Shown: piece by piece, positions 35,262-46,914 of the stretch
Position numbering within the stretch: the stretch's first letter is position 1
Layout of the letters: every line of letters starts with the position of its first letter
Assembly (NCBI RefSeq): GCF_023278565.1
Contig: NC_064682.1
Coordinates: forward strand, 2,604,001 to 2,668,000
DNA: 64,000 nucleotides
Direction: 5' to 3'
Source: Colletotrichum lupini
Taxonomy: Eukaryota; Ascomycota; Sordariomycetes; Glomerellales; Glomerellaceae
Notes under the pieces: generated by a model
What the model was told of the DNA's origin: nothing
The model's database searches: none
What the model saw: only the letters and a program-made list of their open reading frames with translations
Program-made: the position numbers and the translations under genes

Positions 35262-37122
35262 TCAACACTCCAACGAGTCCAGATCAAGCTCCTCCTTCCT
35301 CCTACGAATCAACAGCGTCGCAGACGGATCCGGCAGCAACACCATACCATGCGGCATCGTCTGCGGCTTGAACCCGTCAGGGAACTTCCAGTCGTACTTG
35401 AGCAGCAGATGCGCCAGCGCGATCTTGACCTCGTTGGCGGCGAAGAAGCGACCGGGGCACGCGTGCTGTCCGTGGCCGAAGCCGGGGTGCTTGGCGCTGG
35501 TGCTGACGAGGTGCGCGTTCTTCTCCTCGTCGGTGCCGCGCATGTTGAGGAAGCGGTAGCCGTCGTAGGCGGCCGGGTTCTCGTAGTAGTTCGCGTCCCA
35601 CATGTGGGTGTTTGTGGCGATGACCTTTTGGCCCTTGCGCAAGACGAAGCCGTTGGAGAGGGTCACGTCTTTCGTGACGAGGCGGCGCCAAGTTGCTGGT
35701 GGGAGGAAAGGCTGTTAGAGATGGATCCGAATAGTTTGGGTTTTATGCTCAGAGAAAAAGGGGGGATGGAACTCACAGAGCAGGACTGGCTTCATGCGCT
35801 GCGACTCCTTGATGACGCTGTCCATGAGCTTGAGATTATACAGCGCCGTCTTCTTCAAACCTTCCTTGCTGAGCACGCGAACGAGCTCATCGCGCAAAGG
35901 CTGAAACAGTTCAGGGTGCTCCGCCAAATCAATCATGGTCTGCGTGAGCAAATCGGTCGTGGTATGGATCGCGACGAGCGAGAGGGAGATCTGCTGCGTC
36001 GCCGGGTCCGGCTTGCGCGAGGACTCCTTTTCGAACCACTCTACCGCGTCATCGAAGACGGCCCCCGTCTTGCCGGCGGCCACGACCTCGCGCTTGCGCT
36101 GTGCGCGGCGCTCCATGTGCGGCTGGAGGGTCTTGCGGCACTCGTTGAGGAGGGCGCGGACGCGCCAGCACGAGGGGAGGAACCAGTGGACGATGGGGCG
36201 GGCCCAGCGGGGCCACTGGCCGACTTCGTAGCCCACGCCAAAGGCGGCGGCGGTGTATTCTGATGAGACGCGGACCCATTCCTCGTCGCGGCAGAGTTCC
36301 TCGCCGGCGAAGACGCGGGAGGAGAGGCGGGAGACGATGCGCATGATGTCTTGCTGGGGGCTTATCTTGTGCCATTCTGTATCACGGAGATGTGAGATTC
36401 CTGAGAGCTGAGAGCTAAAGTTTCTGGGTGGCAGGTTTGTAGGGTAGACTCACCAGTTGAGTCGGTGAGGACATGGCGGAGGACGAGTGTCGATTCTTCG
36501 GATAGGGGCTTTGTAAGCTTGGCTGTTTGAATACACGATTAGTGGGGTCCTTTCAACATTCACTGAGGAGTCTTCAACTCACTCAAAGCTTTTGTCAAAT
36601 ACTTTGTGACAACCGTCGGAAGCGCTTCGTCGCCATCAAAGGCCTCGAATCCGGGAATATAGCCGTGCGAGTCCTTCCAACAAGTCAGCTCTCGCAGTTA
36701 TCACCAATGAAACAAAGGAAAGGAGAATGGAGACAAAGAGAGGGAATCTTTTGCCTCACATCTTTAGCAGGCTCCACAAAATCCAGGTTGGGATTACTGC
36801 GAAGCTCGTGGATAAAGTCAGGGGGCAAGACCAAGCAATTGCCCCATTCCGTCATGAGCTTCCACGGATTGTCGCCAAATTTGGCCCTCCCCTTGAGCAT
36901 GAGCTCCTTGCTCGTCTGGTAGAACTCGAGGATGCGGCGCGTGTTGGACAACTCAAAGGGCTTGAGCGGGTTGATCTCGGGTAGTTTGGCGCCATGGTCG
37001 CCGAGGGCGTAGGCCAGAATGACGAAGAGGACGACGGTGGCGACATAGGCGATGGGCTTCTCGGTGGGCGAGGGGATGGTGTACGGCGCCCCGCCCAACT
37101 CGAAGGAGAAATTGGATGACAT
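35262..37122 (-). CDS. Cytochrome P450 monooxygenase
   Basis: Five exons, 36760-37122, 36583-36673, 36454-36522, 35777-36376 and 35262-35695, join in phase to 518 residues. Residues about 24-42 form an N-terminal ER anchor. The I-helix segment AIHTTTDLLTQ, the K-helix ESQR (ExxR) and the haem loop FGHGQHACPGRFF with cysteine 454 are present. The haem loop, together with the WRRLVTKDV and MWDANYYENPAAYDGYRF segments, resembles fungal P450s of the ent-kaurene-oxidase/indole-diterpene type. It should hydroxylate or oxidise a hydrophobic substrate with a P450 reductase at the ER; the substrate is unknown. All four introns have GTGAG donors and short lengths (60-86 nt). No terpene synthase is visible nearby. 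Confidence 0.93.
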
Positions 37123-39499
37123 GTGTGCGCCGAGAGCGAAATGTTTGTCTTACGGTTGTTGGCTGGTGTATTCGTTGGGGGCACGGTTGCCTTCGTTGAT
37201 CTGATGTGTATGTTTTTGTAGGTGCTGTTGATGAGGGTGTTGCCTGGATCGATCATCTAAAGCCGGACGAACCGTTGTCGGTATATATCCCATCTTTTTG
37301 GCTGTGATCGTCGTCGTCACGACGGACCTTGGCGAGTCCGCCATTGTGCGAGATGTACGACGGACGCGAGTGCGAAGTGGGCTGGATGATCTGGTCGAGT
37401 CTCGAAGGGACCCATCGTAGAGACCGAACCCCGTCAAGAAACATGACTACGGCGTGCAGACTGCTAGATGCATGTTTCTCCTGTGTAGTAATAATACGTC
37501 GTGACGTCGCAGAGCTAAGCTTTCGCGCCACAGAGCGGGTACGCTAGGGCGTCCCGTTGTTCCGCCCGCCACCCGAAAGGTACTCGGAGGATTAAGCTGC
37601 ATAGCTGCAAATCACACTGAACTCTGAAAGATTGTTATGTACTCCGTAACTTACTTGACGGGGGACCTAGCCCTGTATCCGCGCTTCCCACGCATTCCGC
37701 CTCGCGTTCGTGGAGTGAACTCTCCAGGACTTCTGGTCCGCTGTCCATCTGCGGTGGTCGGGTCCTGGCCGCCGTGTGGATGTGGTTCAATCGGCAGTCG
37801 TATTCGTATCTCGGGGGGTTCATTGCGGTGGCCGCAACTGCCCGATTGTGGGGTATTAGTGTCGATCTGCCGCTGGTTCATGCTTTGACTTGCGATTTAC
37901 GACGCTTTATTGCTGTATTGACCAACCAGCAGGCTCTAATTTCTGAACTTCTGATGCAGGACTCGTGTGAATTTGTGGATCTTCTGCCTTGTCCTTGGAG
38001 GTTATCTTGGCTTGTCGAGTCGATAATAGCAAGCGAATCTGCTTGTCATGAGTCGTGGTCAGGAAGGCGCTAGGATCAAGATTCTCCTTCCGAGATATTT
38101 GTAGCGTTTACATACAATTCATGCCGCACAGCCGAGTGACTGCGGATATTAACACGGTATTATCGCATATTTGGGTAGAATAGGTCAGGAAGAGCTACCG
38201 ATTGAAGTCCTACTTCATTTGCCTATGCGTGCTGCTGGAGTTTCAGCTTGCTAACTCAAGGGTCCGAAATTCATTATGTGCGGAATTGCGACCTCGCTGG
38301 TGGTGACTAGATTCGTCTAGAGGGACCTATATAGTAACATCGTTAATGACTTGAGGCGCTAAGAATCACTCAACGCTGCTCTTGTAATAGTACGAGAAAT
38401 GTTGCGCAGTAACACTGCAGGAAGATGTTACAACCAGGCACGTATGGAACTTTCAGCGTCACTTGCGTCATAGAGGCAATGGCTTCAAGAGGCATTTCCC
38501 TTCGGATTCTCAAAGGACGCCGTTGGCGGATCGGCCCGTGATACGCGTCTCTCAAATCATCCTTCCGGCACTTGAGTGGGCAAGGGCGATTGCCAAAAAC
38601 TGTATCGGAGTTCCTTGTGCAACCGCTCACTTTCGCCAGGGGTCAGATTCCTGCCACCTTGTACTTGTCACCTTCCGGACTATAGTACCGTCCGGTCAGT
38701 GATACCATCCGGAGCGATGAGGACATCGGTTTCTGGTAGTACGGAGTACTTGCAGGTTTGCGAATACGCCAGGACTCGGGACCGGAGGCGGCATAGGCAC
38801 CCGGGGTTTAAAAGAGCGGCGTTTGCTCTTGGGCAGCGCTACGCTAGTCATGTGAATGATGGGCTTTGGTTCTGGACCGTCGGAGACCATGAATGTTACG
38901 AAGGACTTGAGATGCCACATTTTATTGTTGAGATAAAGCTATGTGTATTCACTTTTCGGTCTGTAAGTAGTTGCCAGAGACAGAGAATTTCGAGAATAAT
39001 GTAATATTGCAACAACAAGAATAGTTGGCTGAACATGTCCATTCTCAATTAAGGTAGGCTCGACAGTTCGCCCGGCTTTGGGTTTTATTTACCACATACA
39101 CGACAATTTGGCGCTTCTCCAACGGATTCGCTGGACTAGCCCTCGTGCAATTGTCAAATATGCAGTCACCGGATGATTCCTAAGCGAGATCTGAGTGCGC
39201 CTCTCTTACAGCTACGTGGATGCCGAGTCCCTCTGCCAGGCAACCTGCAAGCTCTCCGAGCAGAGTTTTCTTTTAAACAAGCGCTCGCCGGTTGAGCTTC
39301 TGACACGAGATGCCCTGGTGAAGAGCCAGTCCGCCGAGCGGACTAAAGTAGTGTCCATCATACCTGCCAAAAGGGTTACGTGCCCGGCTTTGGCTATTCG
39401 CAAGAGGAACGTGATTACAAGACTTCGACTTGAAGCTCGGTGACACTGAAGGAAGGACTTGAGGCATATGATCGAGGCCTGCCTACCAGCGCACATACC

Positions 39500-39910
39500 C
39501 ATTCAAATCAATCAAACAAATAAGTCAAACAAACAGTCAAATATAGGATTTTCAGCAAGTCAAACAATCAAATGTTCTAGCCCGTATATTTGATATATTT
39601 GATCAAATCTAGGATCTAAGGGTGGGCCCGAATATACCAATAATATACCAAGAAATTACGGAAAAAAAGGGGCCGCCCGGACCCGGATTCGAACACCGGA
39701 CCTCCGGAATTAAAGTGGACCCGCCCCAAAAAATTCGGCTCCTGCGGCGCCGTATCCACTACACCATTTACACCTCTAAAATGCTCTTATTTCTGCTCTA
39801 TGTTATAATTAGGAATCAGTTAAATCAATCAAATATCTATTAAATTTATCAAATAATTAAATATGGCGCGAGAAATAAGCCAAACAATCAAATATAAACC
39901 TCATATTTGA
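39500..39910 (-). repeat. tRNA-derived SINE-like unit in a TCAAATA-rich block
   Basis: The centre (39665-39775, - strand) has an A box-like TGGTGTAGTGGATACGG, a GC-rich core, a B box GTGTTCGAATCC and then TTTTTTT as a Pol III stop. Both sides are built of short CAAATA/TCAAACA words, including a near-identical direct repeat AAGYCAAACAATCAAAT at about 39556 and 39876. The T-arm stem is imperfect and the anticodon arm is not formed, so a working tRNA is unlikely. Confidence 0.5.
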
Positions 39911-40892
39911 TTTGTTTATATGGGTATAAGCGCTGCTGCCTACAACAGGGAGGTCTAGCCTATAACAGCATTACCTATTCGAGACAAGGAGCTATTGAAT
40001 ACAGATGACAAGAGTTAGAATTAACAAACACCGTCATCTCAGAGATTATTTCCATAACATTGCGCAACGGCCCTGGCGGAATTAAAAGGGGGCCTACATT
40101 CAACATAATAGTCCCTCCAAGCGCCTAGCCGGGGCTATCAGTTCGCTCACTCCCTTACAATAGCCTCATCTACCTAGCTAGCTAATAGCTTTTCTAAATA
40201 ATACGTCTCGGCCACCGGGTCAACTTAGTGAATATCTCGAAGATGACCAGTATCAATGCGACATCAATTCACATACTCACGGAATTGAGCTATAACATCC
40301 GAAATATAGCGGTGTAAAGCCGGAGATCCTCCCAAATCTAATCTTACAGCAAACTGTGCTCGGAACCAGGTGCTGCTTTCTGCTTGATTTCTAAGCCGAC
40401 ATAATGGCACCATAGTGATACTAAAGTGGGCGTCGATAGCACAATTAATAACCGGGATCCATTAAATGAGCAGCTGTGACAAAAAGAGAATCAAAAGCAT
40501 TAGAAAATTGCAGAAAAGGAACATACATAGAATAGAAATCAAGCTCGAGAAGCTCGGCTCAAGCTGGCAGAGTTCGGACCGAACCGATCAGCTAAAGGGT
40601 GATTGAGTGAAGCAATTGATGAGTCGTACTAGCTTGATGCACGACGCTTGGTGGCTTGCACCCAGTCATATCCGTACCTATAGGATCGGTACCTGCTTGG
40701 ATGCTGGATTAGTGTTTGTTATGAGCAAAGTTACCTAGGGAAGTCTACATGCCAAAATTGACGCTACCGCTCCCTAAGTCCCCTCCCTGAGCCTGGAAAT
40801 CTTTATCGTTCAAGTTTTCGAGACTTTACAAGTTTACAGCCAGCGGTCAGCAATCTTGCCTTTTTTTCCTTTCTTTTTTTTTTTTTTTTAAA

Positions 40893-40916
40893 CGCGTCAA
40901 ATCATCACTTGACGCG
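40893..40916. repeat. Short perfect inverted repeat beside a T tract
   Basis: CGCGTCAA and TTGACGCG separated by 8 bp, directly after a run of about 19 T. It could form a hairpin; function unknown. Confidence 0.5.
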
Positions 40917-41495
40917 CCTTCTACAACGCTACCCCACATCGTAAGCCTTGCATACCCCTAGTCGATGGTGTTGGGCCGCCGCGCCCTTCCTTTGAGTAAT
41001 TACTGGACCAATGCCGCGCAAGCGTCGGAGTGGGGACCGTCAGCACTGAGAATCCTGCGTCACACGAGCCAAGCCGATGCCTAGTGAGATCGGAGGAACT
41101 TTCCAGGCACCCAACAAGCTTTCTGACAACCATCTGACAGCCAGGGTATGGATTGCGCCATGTTCGAACAACGCTTGCTGTAGACAATTGCTGTGCGCTT
41201 ACAGCTGGCCCACGCAGGCAGAGTTTCGTGGCGCCGGGTGGTGCTTTCATTAGGTGTACGTGGGCGGTTGGTGTAACGTAAGCAGAGGAACCCCCAAAAA
41301 TTGTCCCAAAGTGAAAGTCGTGTACTTGCCCTCCAGGCTGGGTAAGACGACGCGCAAGTAACGACAGACAGCTGAGCCGAACGACGGAGTAAAAGTCGGA
41401 AATTACAATTCACGGCAATGCACTTGATCTGCAGGTAGGTGCGTGCATGCGAGTCCTCGATTGCCTGTTCAAGTGCTTTTTCCTTGCAATGCGTA

Positions 41496-41991
41496 CAGTA
41501 GGGTGTCAAAAGTTCGTGTACACCCTCCCAGTGCGTCACCTATAGCACACTAACTACGTCTCTTTATTATTTTAAATATCTTTCTAACTTAAGTATAAAT
41601 AATATAATTTAAAATTCTAATAAAATACTTTAGTATATAAAGTATATAAAACTATATTTTATATATTTTAAAATACTATACTATAATATGAAAATAGAAT
41701 ATAAAATAGAAAAGAATTTATTAAGAAGTATAGTACTATTCGCACTCAAAAGGCCCTATAATCTGCTATAATAAAAATCTTTTAAAACTTATTTTTTTAA
41801 ATATTTATTTAATGCTTAGATAATTACGAAAAACATAGTATAACTTAGGTATATACTAATATAATAGCCAATTAGTTATATAGTAATTTTTAATTTCCTT
41901 TTCCTATTATATTTAACTTTTTATTCGCTGTTGAAAAGTAGTACTTTTGCGGGATACTGTGCGCTGCACACGAACCTTTGACACCCCACTG
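41496..41991. mobile_element. RIP-affected MITE with Tc1/mariner-type ends
   Basis: A 496-bp unit with 27-bp terminal inverted repeats. The left end starts CAGTAGGGTGTCAAAAGT, the right end reversed CAGTGGGGTGTCAAAGGT. Only three positions in the 27 bp differ and all are A/G transitions. Both ends are flanked by TA (41494-41495 and 41992-41993), the mariner target duplication, and begin with CAGT as Tc1/mariner/pogo elements do. The interior (about 41560-41930) is extremely AT-rich and lacks a reading frame, consistent with RIP of a non-autonomous element. Confidence 0.75.
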
Positions 41992-42288
41992 TAGTCCTTT
42001 TTTTCCACAGGCACCGAAAAAGATGACGGCACAAACAGCGCAGTCGTATCTGCTTCCCCGATTAGGCAACGGTGAAGGAGTCACTCACTGTATGTAAGTG
42101 TGGGTCGCACCTTACTCTTTTTTTCTTTCTGAAGGTGAGGTGGAGCTCAGTCAAGCCGGACCCGCGTACCTGGTCCGGTACCCACACTGCCGCGAGTCCG
42201 GGGAAACATTTTCCTTCCTGCTGTTGATTTCCAATGACTACGAAATGCACATCAGCCTACGATGTTATTCTTTTGGGACAATCTGACA

Positions 42289-42295
42289 TATAAAG
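42289..42295 (+). promoter_or_regulatory. TATA box of the aminotransferase gene
   Basis: TATAAAG only 21 bp before the first in-frame ATG (42316) and 72 bp before the second (42367). If used, transcription would start at or after the first ATG and favour the second. Confidence 0.4.
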
Positions 42296-42315
42296 GACAT
42301 CGGTTTGCCACCAAC

Positions 42316-44157
42316 ATGGCCGAAAAAAGCAGGCAACAATTTCAACCTTATCCGCGTCAACGCATCATGTCTGTCAACGCCGCCCTACCCCCGTCCCAGC
42401 GGGGCCAAAAAACAGCTGGATCCCAGTCAGATTTGATGGATGACCTCAGCAAACGGCTTGAGAGCAACCCGTATGATGCGACAAGCAACCCCAAGGGCAT
42501 CATTGATCTTGGGTCCGCTGTCAATGAGATTATGCTGGAAGACTTGGCCTGCTGGACGAAGCGAAATGTCAAGAAGAGCCAACTCAAGGAGTGTAAGTGA
42601 TTCCGCCCCAACGCTATTCAGCACGTCTACGCAGCTAGCTCGCTGATGCCATTTCCAGCCCTTGGCTACGGTGACGCCCAAAACTCCCAAGACCTCCCAA
42701 AAGCAGCAGCAGCTTTCATGAACGAACACTTCAAAGTCCGCCTCCCCCTAACAGCCGACAACATCCTCGCCGCAAATGGCGTGACAGCACTCCTCGATGC
42801 CCTCACCTACAACATCACCGACGCAGGCGACGCCGTGCTTCTCGCGACGCCCTCGTATGGCATGTTCGCCCACGACGTCTGGACCCGGAACGGCGTCCGC
42901 GTCGTTGAGGTACCATGCGACGACATCCCCGAGGAGCGCTTCTGGGGCGAGCCGCCGCGCGAGGACGGGCCGGTGCCGGTGCCCGAGCTGGTTGTCCGGC
43001 TCGAGAACGCGATACAGGTCGAGTTGAGCCAGAAGCGCAAGGTTGGGGGTGTCTTGTTGGCGAATCCCGACAACCCGATGGGCCGGTGTTATGCTGCGCA
43101 TGTGCTGTTGCAGATTTCGCAGCTGTGCGCGAGGCATAAGATCCATTTGATTGTCGATGAGGTATACGCCATGAGTGCTGGTGATCGGTTCTCGAGCATA
43201 CTGAGTCTGGGGCTGGATGTCAACTTTAGGAACGTTCATGTGTTGTGGGGGCTGAGTAAGGTGAGTCGCCATCCCTGCACGGAGCCGTTCTGCCGGGAGC
43301 GTGGGGACCCTTGCCCATCGCGCGTTCGGCTTCGGCTTCGGAGGAGGAATTACGAACACAACCGACTGACTCTTTTCTTTCCCACCCCTGTAGGATTTCG
43401 GCCTCGGTGGGCTCAGGATCGGCTTCCTGGCGACGTATAACAAGGAGGTTTACGATACCATGCGGGCGTCGAGGTGAGTCACCCAGCCTTTTCGGCTTAC
43501 CAACACACGGTGTACTCCGTACGACCTACCAAGCACACCAGGCTAACGATTCCGCATCTACAATCAGCACATTCGGGTGGGTCTCTGCACTCAGCGCATC
43601 GACAGCCGCGAAACTCCTATCGGACGCAAAGTACCTCCGCAACCAATACCTCCCCCAGTTCCGTCGCCGCCTGACCAAGAGGCGCACTTTTGTCGAGGAG
43701 GAGTTGGAAAAGTACGACATCCCGCACGTCAAAGCCGAGGCGGGCTTCTTTGTGTTTGTCAACTTGTCCGAGTGGGTGGATCTCCTGCTCGAGAAGCACG
43801 GCAAGCAGGGGGATTTGAAGTTTGTGGAGTACTTGATGAAGTACCGCGTCTATCTTGAACCTGGACAGGTGAGTTTGACGGTGTCTGTCGTGTGCCAGAG
43901 ATGCTCCGGTGGTGGGAGCGGACCCAACGATGCACAGTTTGCTGATGATAGGTGATGCGCGGCAGGCATTCTTCTCCAACCGGTCGGGATGGTTCCGACT
44001 CAATTTCGGCGGGGAAAAGGAAACCTTCAAGCTCGGTCTGCAGAGGCTGTTCCAGTGTCTGAGGTTGCTTGACGGCAAGGACCACTTTGATCCAACAATC
44101 GGCCTTCCTGGGATCCATCATCCTCCGCCAAAAGGGAGTCATATCGTCGCAGTGTGA
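42316..44157 (+). CDS. PLP-dependent class I/II aminotransferase, ACC-synthase-like
   Basis: Five exons, 42316-42592, 42659-43260, 43394-43473, 43568-43868 and 43966-44157, join in phase to 483 residues (466 if ATG 42367 is used). Family marks: NPKGIIDLGSAVNEIM near the N-terminus, the ANPDNPMGRCY loop (NPxNPxG), the IHLIVDEVYA strand with the PLP aspartate, and LSK-DFGLGGLRIGF, whose lysine 293 should bind PLP and falls on the exon 2/3 border. The C-terminal YRVYLEPGQ and GWFRLNF with its arginine are also present. Fungal members next to 1-aminocyclopropane-1-carboxylate synthase act on diverse amino acids, often in secondary metabolism; ethylene production cannot be inferred. Intact. Confidence 0.88.
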
Positions 44158-45120
44158 GGAGAGCAAGGTGATGGTATCGAGCATGTTTTGGGTACAAGAA
44201 AAAGTCGCCGGAGGAAGGACATCGGGGAAAAGCTGAGGATACCCTTCCCGAGAGTCCGATCGCTTCGGAGGCGGCACGGTGAGAGTAGCCGGAGCTTGAC
44301 ATGTCGCGGCGAGTCAACGCTGCAGTCGCATGAGACTTCTGTCAGCTGATGTGCACTACACACATCTCCGAGATTGTGCATTGCTCTTTCTTTATTTTTG
44401 GGAAAAATTGATTGGCGGGAAGCGAGGTCTTCGGATCGACGGCGTTGACCGAAGTGTCGGGTTTCTCTGGGGGAGTTTTTGTGGATCGTCTGAGGTTTCT
44501 GTCCCATATTTCCCTCGCGTTCGTCTTGTTTTATGTCGATCTCGGACTTGAGGCCGGTTGCGTGATCGACGTCTGAACCGTCTCTTTTGGTATTCTGGGT
44601 CGAGTTTCAAGGTTGGATTGCATACAAGGAGCCGGCGAGATGGACAGTACATGAATTGTATCTTGAATGACAGTGCCTATCGGGAAATGGTGATCTCAAG
44701 CGACTTGGTCTGATTGATCCCAGTGTCTCTAAGATTACGAAAGGCGCGCTCAGTCTCTCAATTGATGGACCAGGTACCTCTCGGTTGCATGTTCTTTTTA
44801 CCTCGGGCTAAGTGGTAAACAAAGACGTTGGTCTGTCGACAATGTGAACAGCAAGATTTAGAGTTTGCCCTGCTTTCAGATGACTCCCTGTAGTTGATTG
44901 CCTCGAGTCAACACACCTAGTTTCAGTCAAAGACGGCGAGTCAGCAGTCATCACCACCATCTCGGTCTGTGAGTGAATACAATATGACAGGAACATGCAT
45001 AAATACAAAGACATCAGCTCTTGCACAAGATAGAATAACTGCAATCTACTCTTCGTTATAATCTATCAATTGCTGGCATTTGAACATATCAATCCTACTT
45101 CAATACTACAGACCGCCATC
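44158..45120. other. Spacer, no gene recognised
   Basis: Short overlapping frames only. Its last 120 bp contain an ATAAATA motif (44999-45005) that suits the promoter of the small secreted-protein gene at 45121. Confidence 0.5.
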
Positions 45121-45371
45121 ATGCGTTTCTCAGCTCTAGCCCTCCTTCCATTCTTAGCCACAGCTGTCATTGCTCAACAAAAGGGAGATAAGGGTAGGTT
45201 CATAATCCATCACTTTTCAATCTCAGTGACCCAATAAAGGCCAGGAAAGCTGTACTGACCCAGAGTTATCTAGGTGAATGTCGGAATGACGCCGACTGTA
45301 TCAGATGCGTAAACGGCGTCACGCCACTCATTTGCAAAAGTAGGCACTGCTGCCCCCTTCCGCCAGCCTGA
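45121..45371 (+). CDS. Small cysteine-rich secreted peptide, 56 residues
   Basis: Two exons, 45121-45193 and 45274-45371, joined by an 80-nt intron (GTAGGT donor, TCTAG acceptor, GCTGTACTGAC branch region). Residues 1-18 (MRFSALALLPFLATAVIA) are a textbook signal peptide with cleavage before QQ. The 38-residue mature peptide has six cysteines at 27, 33, 36, 45, 50 and 51 (C-x5-C-x2-C-x8-C-x4-CC), suggesting three disulphides. An ATAAATA motif lies 116 bp upstream. The size and cysteine content resemble secreted effectors or antimicrobial peptides, but I recognise no family and claim no activity. The second exon could use a further GTAGGC donor, but reading through gives the natural stop. Confidence 0.65.
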
Positions 45372-46101
45372 CCAGATGGCCTTGAGTTGCTGATGGTTGA
45401 ATTATCTTGCTAATGCTCCATCGGCCTAGCTGATGCCACCTCAACAACTGGAAAGCGGTGCGGTGTTACGGGCGGGCCTTGTCGTCCTATCAACAAGAGG
45501 AGGTGGCAGGAGCGTATGATTTGAAAGAGATTGATTTACGGTACCCAAAGGCGTCGTTATTTGTATCCATCTGTAAAAATGCGGAGCCAGTATGCCGCTT
45601 GCATAGCCTGCCTTCTTCCTCAACAGGAATGGAGCAACACTTGTTCAGCTAGCCTAACGGTATGGCGGGAGGTAACCGTCGTTGGGAATGAGTTTTGCGA
45701 CCAAAATAGGTCGAAGGCTAAAGGCCAACTCCTCGGGTCGCTCCTCGGGTTACCTGATGACCTTTCATCATCTCATTCTTCCGGCGCGGACGTGTAATTT
45801 CCTCTGGGTATGCCTAGATGTTGTAGGGATTTCGTCTATGCGTAATGAAGAAATCGAAGTATCTCTTTCTACCGCGGTTGATATGTTTACGACGGAAGTG
45901 TCTTGAGAAGCTCAACTTGACAGGAATCAGCCCCTCTTGTAGTCGTTATCACAGCCCTTATAGTAGGACATCCTCAACCATTCCGTCACTTGCAGACAAG
46001 TCTTTGGCGGGGCGGGCTGGTTCTGGTTCCATTCCGATTATTTGAGTGTATCGGAGGTGCATGAGTCATCGAGACTCACATCTAGAGAATGGAGCTGAAT
46101 C
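45372..46101. other. Spacer, no gene recognised
   Basis: Between the peptide gene (+) and the 3' end of the cysteine-cluster gene (-). Short frames only. Confidence 0.45.
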
Positions 46102-46914
46102 CTATCCAATCTTATTATATCCAACATGGTTGATGTAGCTGAAAAGTATCTCCTGTCCGGCGATGCTGCCACGCTGCTCTGCGGCCTCCATATCGATCAT
46201 ACTATGAGTCACGACGCCAGTGATGGCATTGGTTAGGGCAGCGGCCAAGGCGGTGGCCGTAGCCTCGACATTTTTGTCCTTGCCCTTCTCGGTCTCCCGG
46301 TCCCTGGGATTTCCGATTCGAATCTGGTGAAGTTGGGCGCCTTCATGATGATGAGCCTGTGGTTTGCGCGGACAGTCTTCTTCTTCTTCTGGGCTTGAAG
46401 GGTGCCCCGCACAATCTTGGAGACATCTAAAGACATGCCCTTCTTCTGTGGCTGCTGCGGCGACTTCACAGGTCCTAATGGAAAAAAAACATCAGGTTAC
46501 TGAATATTAAGATAGTGGATTTCCATGACTTACAAATGGGCCGGTGAACGGGCGTGTGTCCAGTTAGTGCTAGTGACACCTTCAAGAGTGTCTCCAGCGT
46601 AAAAGGAGTCTGGGCCAAGCATAATTGCAGACGGGGTTGTAAGTCGCAGGGCCCGGGTACATCTATCTACGTCCTTCTTGCAGGAGTTGATCTGGTATGC
46701 ACAGTCAACGCAGCGCAAACCCTTTCCTGTAATTTCGTCAGCAAGAGAGGCGCACAAGCAGCTGCCCGGCACTTACCATGTCGTTCACGACACTCGGGAT
46801 CTAGTTCGAGGGCTTTGCACCCGACGACGGGAAGAGTGGAAGGGGAGGCCTCGAATAGCAGCGACAGCGGCAACCTTCTTTGCCTTGCGTTTCCGGTTGT
46901 ACATGATTTACGTA
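46102..46914 (-). CDS. Probable cysteine-cluster protein, 5' end uncertain
   Basis: No long frame is visible, but splicing two canonical introns opens one. Intron 46727-46776 has GTAAGT, a GCTGAC branch and ACAG. The next runs from a GTAAGT near 46533 to CCATTAG near 46475. The product reads GCKALELDPECRERHGKG, then LRCVDCAYQINSCKK, a C-x2-C-x6-C-type cluster like those in fungal zinc-binding/DNA-associated proteins. An acidic and histidine-bearing linker follows, then a helical tail (TALAAALTNAITGVVTHSM) to the stop at 46102-46104. A likely acceptor (TTTGTAG) near 46922 suggests at least one more 5' exon, which I could not place. The function is unknown, and the gene could be a relic. Confidence 0.4.

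Larger units (their letters stand above)
37123..41495. other. Long gene-poor spacer
   Basis: Over 4 kb without a recognisable gene. It contains the P450 promoter, the tRNA-like unit and TCAAATA-rich block at 39.5-39.9 kb, a long T tract at about 40.87-40.89 kb followed by an inverted repeat, and unremarkable sequence elsewhere. A - strand stretch at 40.0-40.45 kb reads partly like a decayed coding region but I could not assign it. Confidence 0.5.

Noticed and set aside
35349..36263. A 304-codon open frame on the + strand
   Set aside because: Antisense shadow of the P450 gene, spanning one of its introns; no domain character.
40000..40450. Possible decayed coding region on the - strand
   Set aside because: A frame with scattered stops reads partly protein-like, but no family motif supports it.
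27069..44157. Permease, acyltransferase, P450 and aminotransferase as a secondary-metabolite cluster
   Set aside because: No backbone synthase, no dedicated regulator, long spacers and an unrelated gene in between; proximity alone is not enough.
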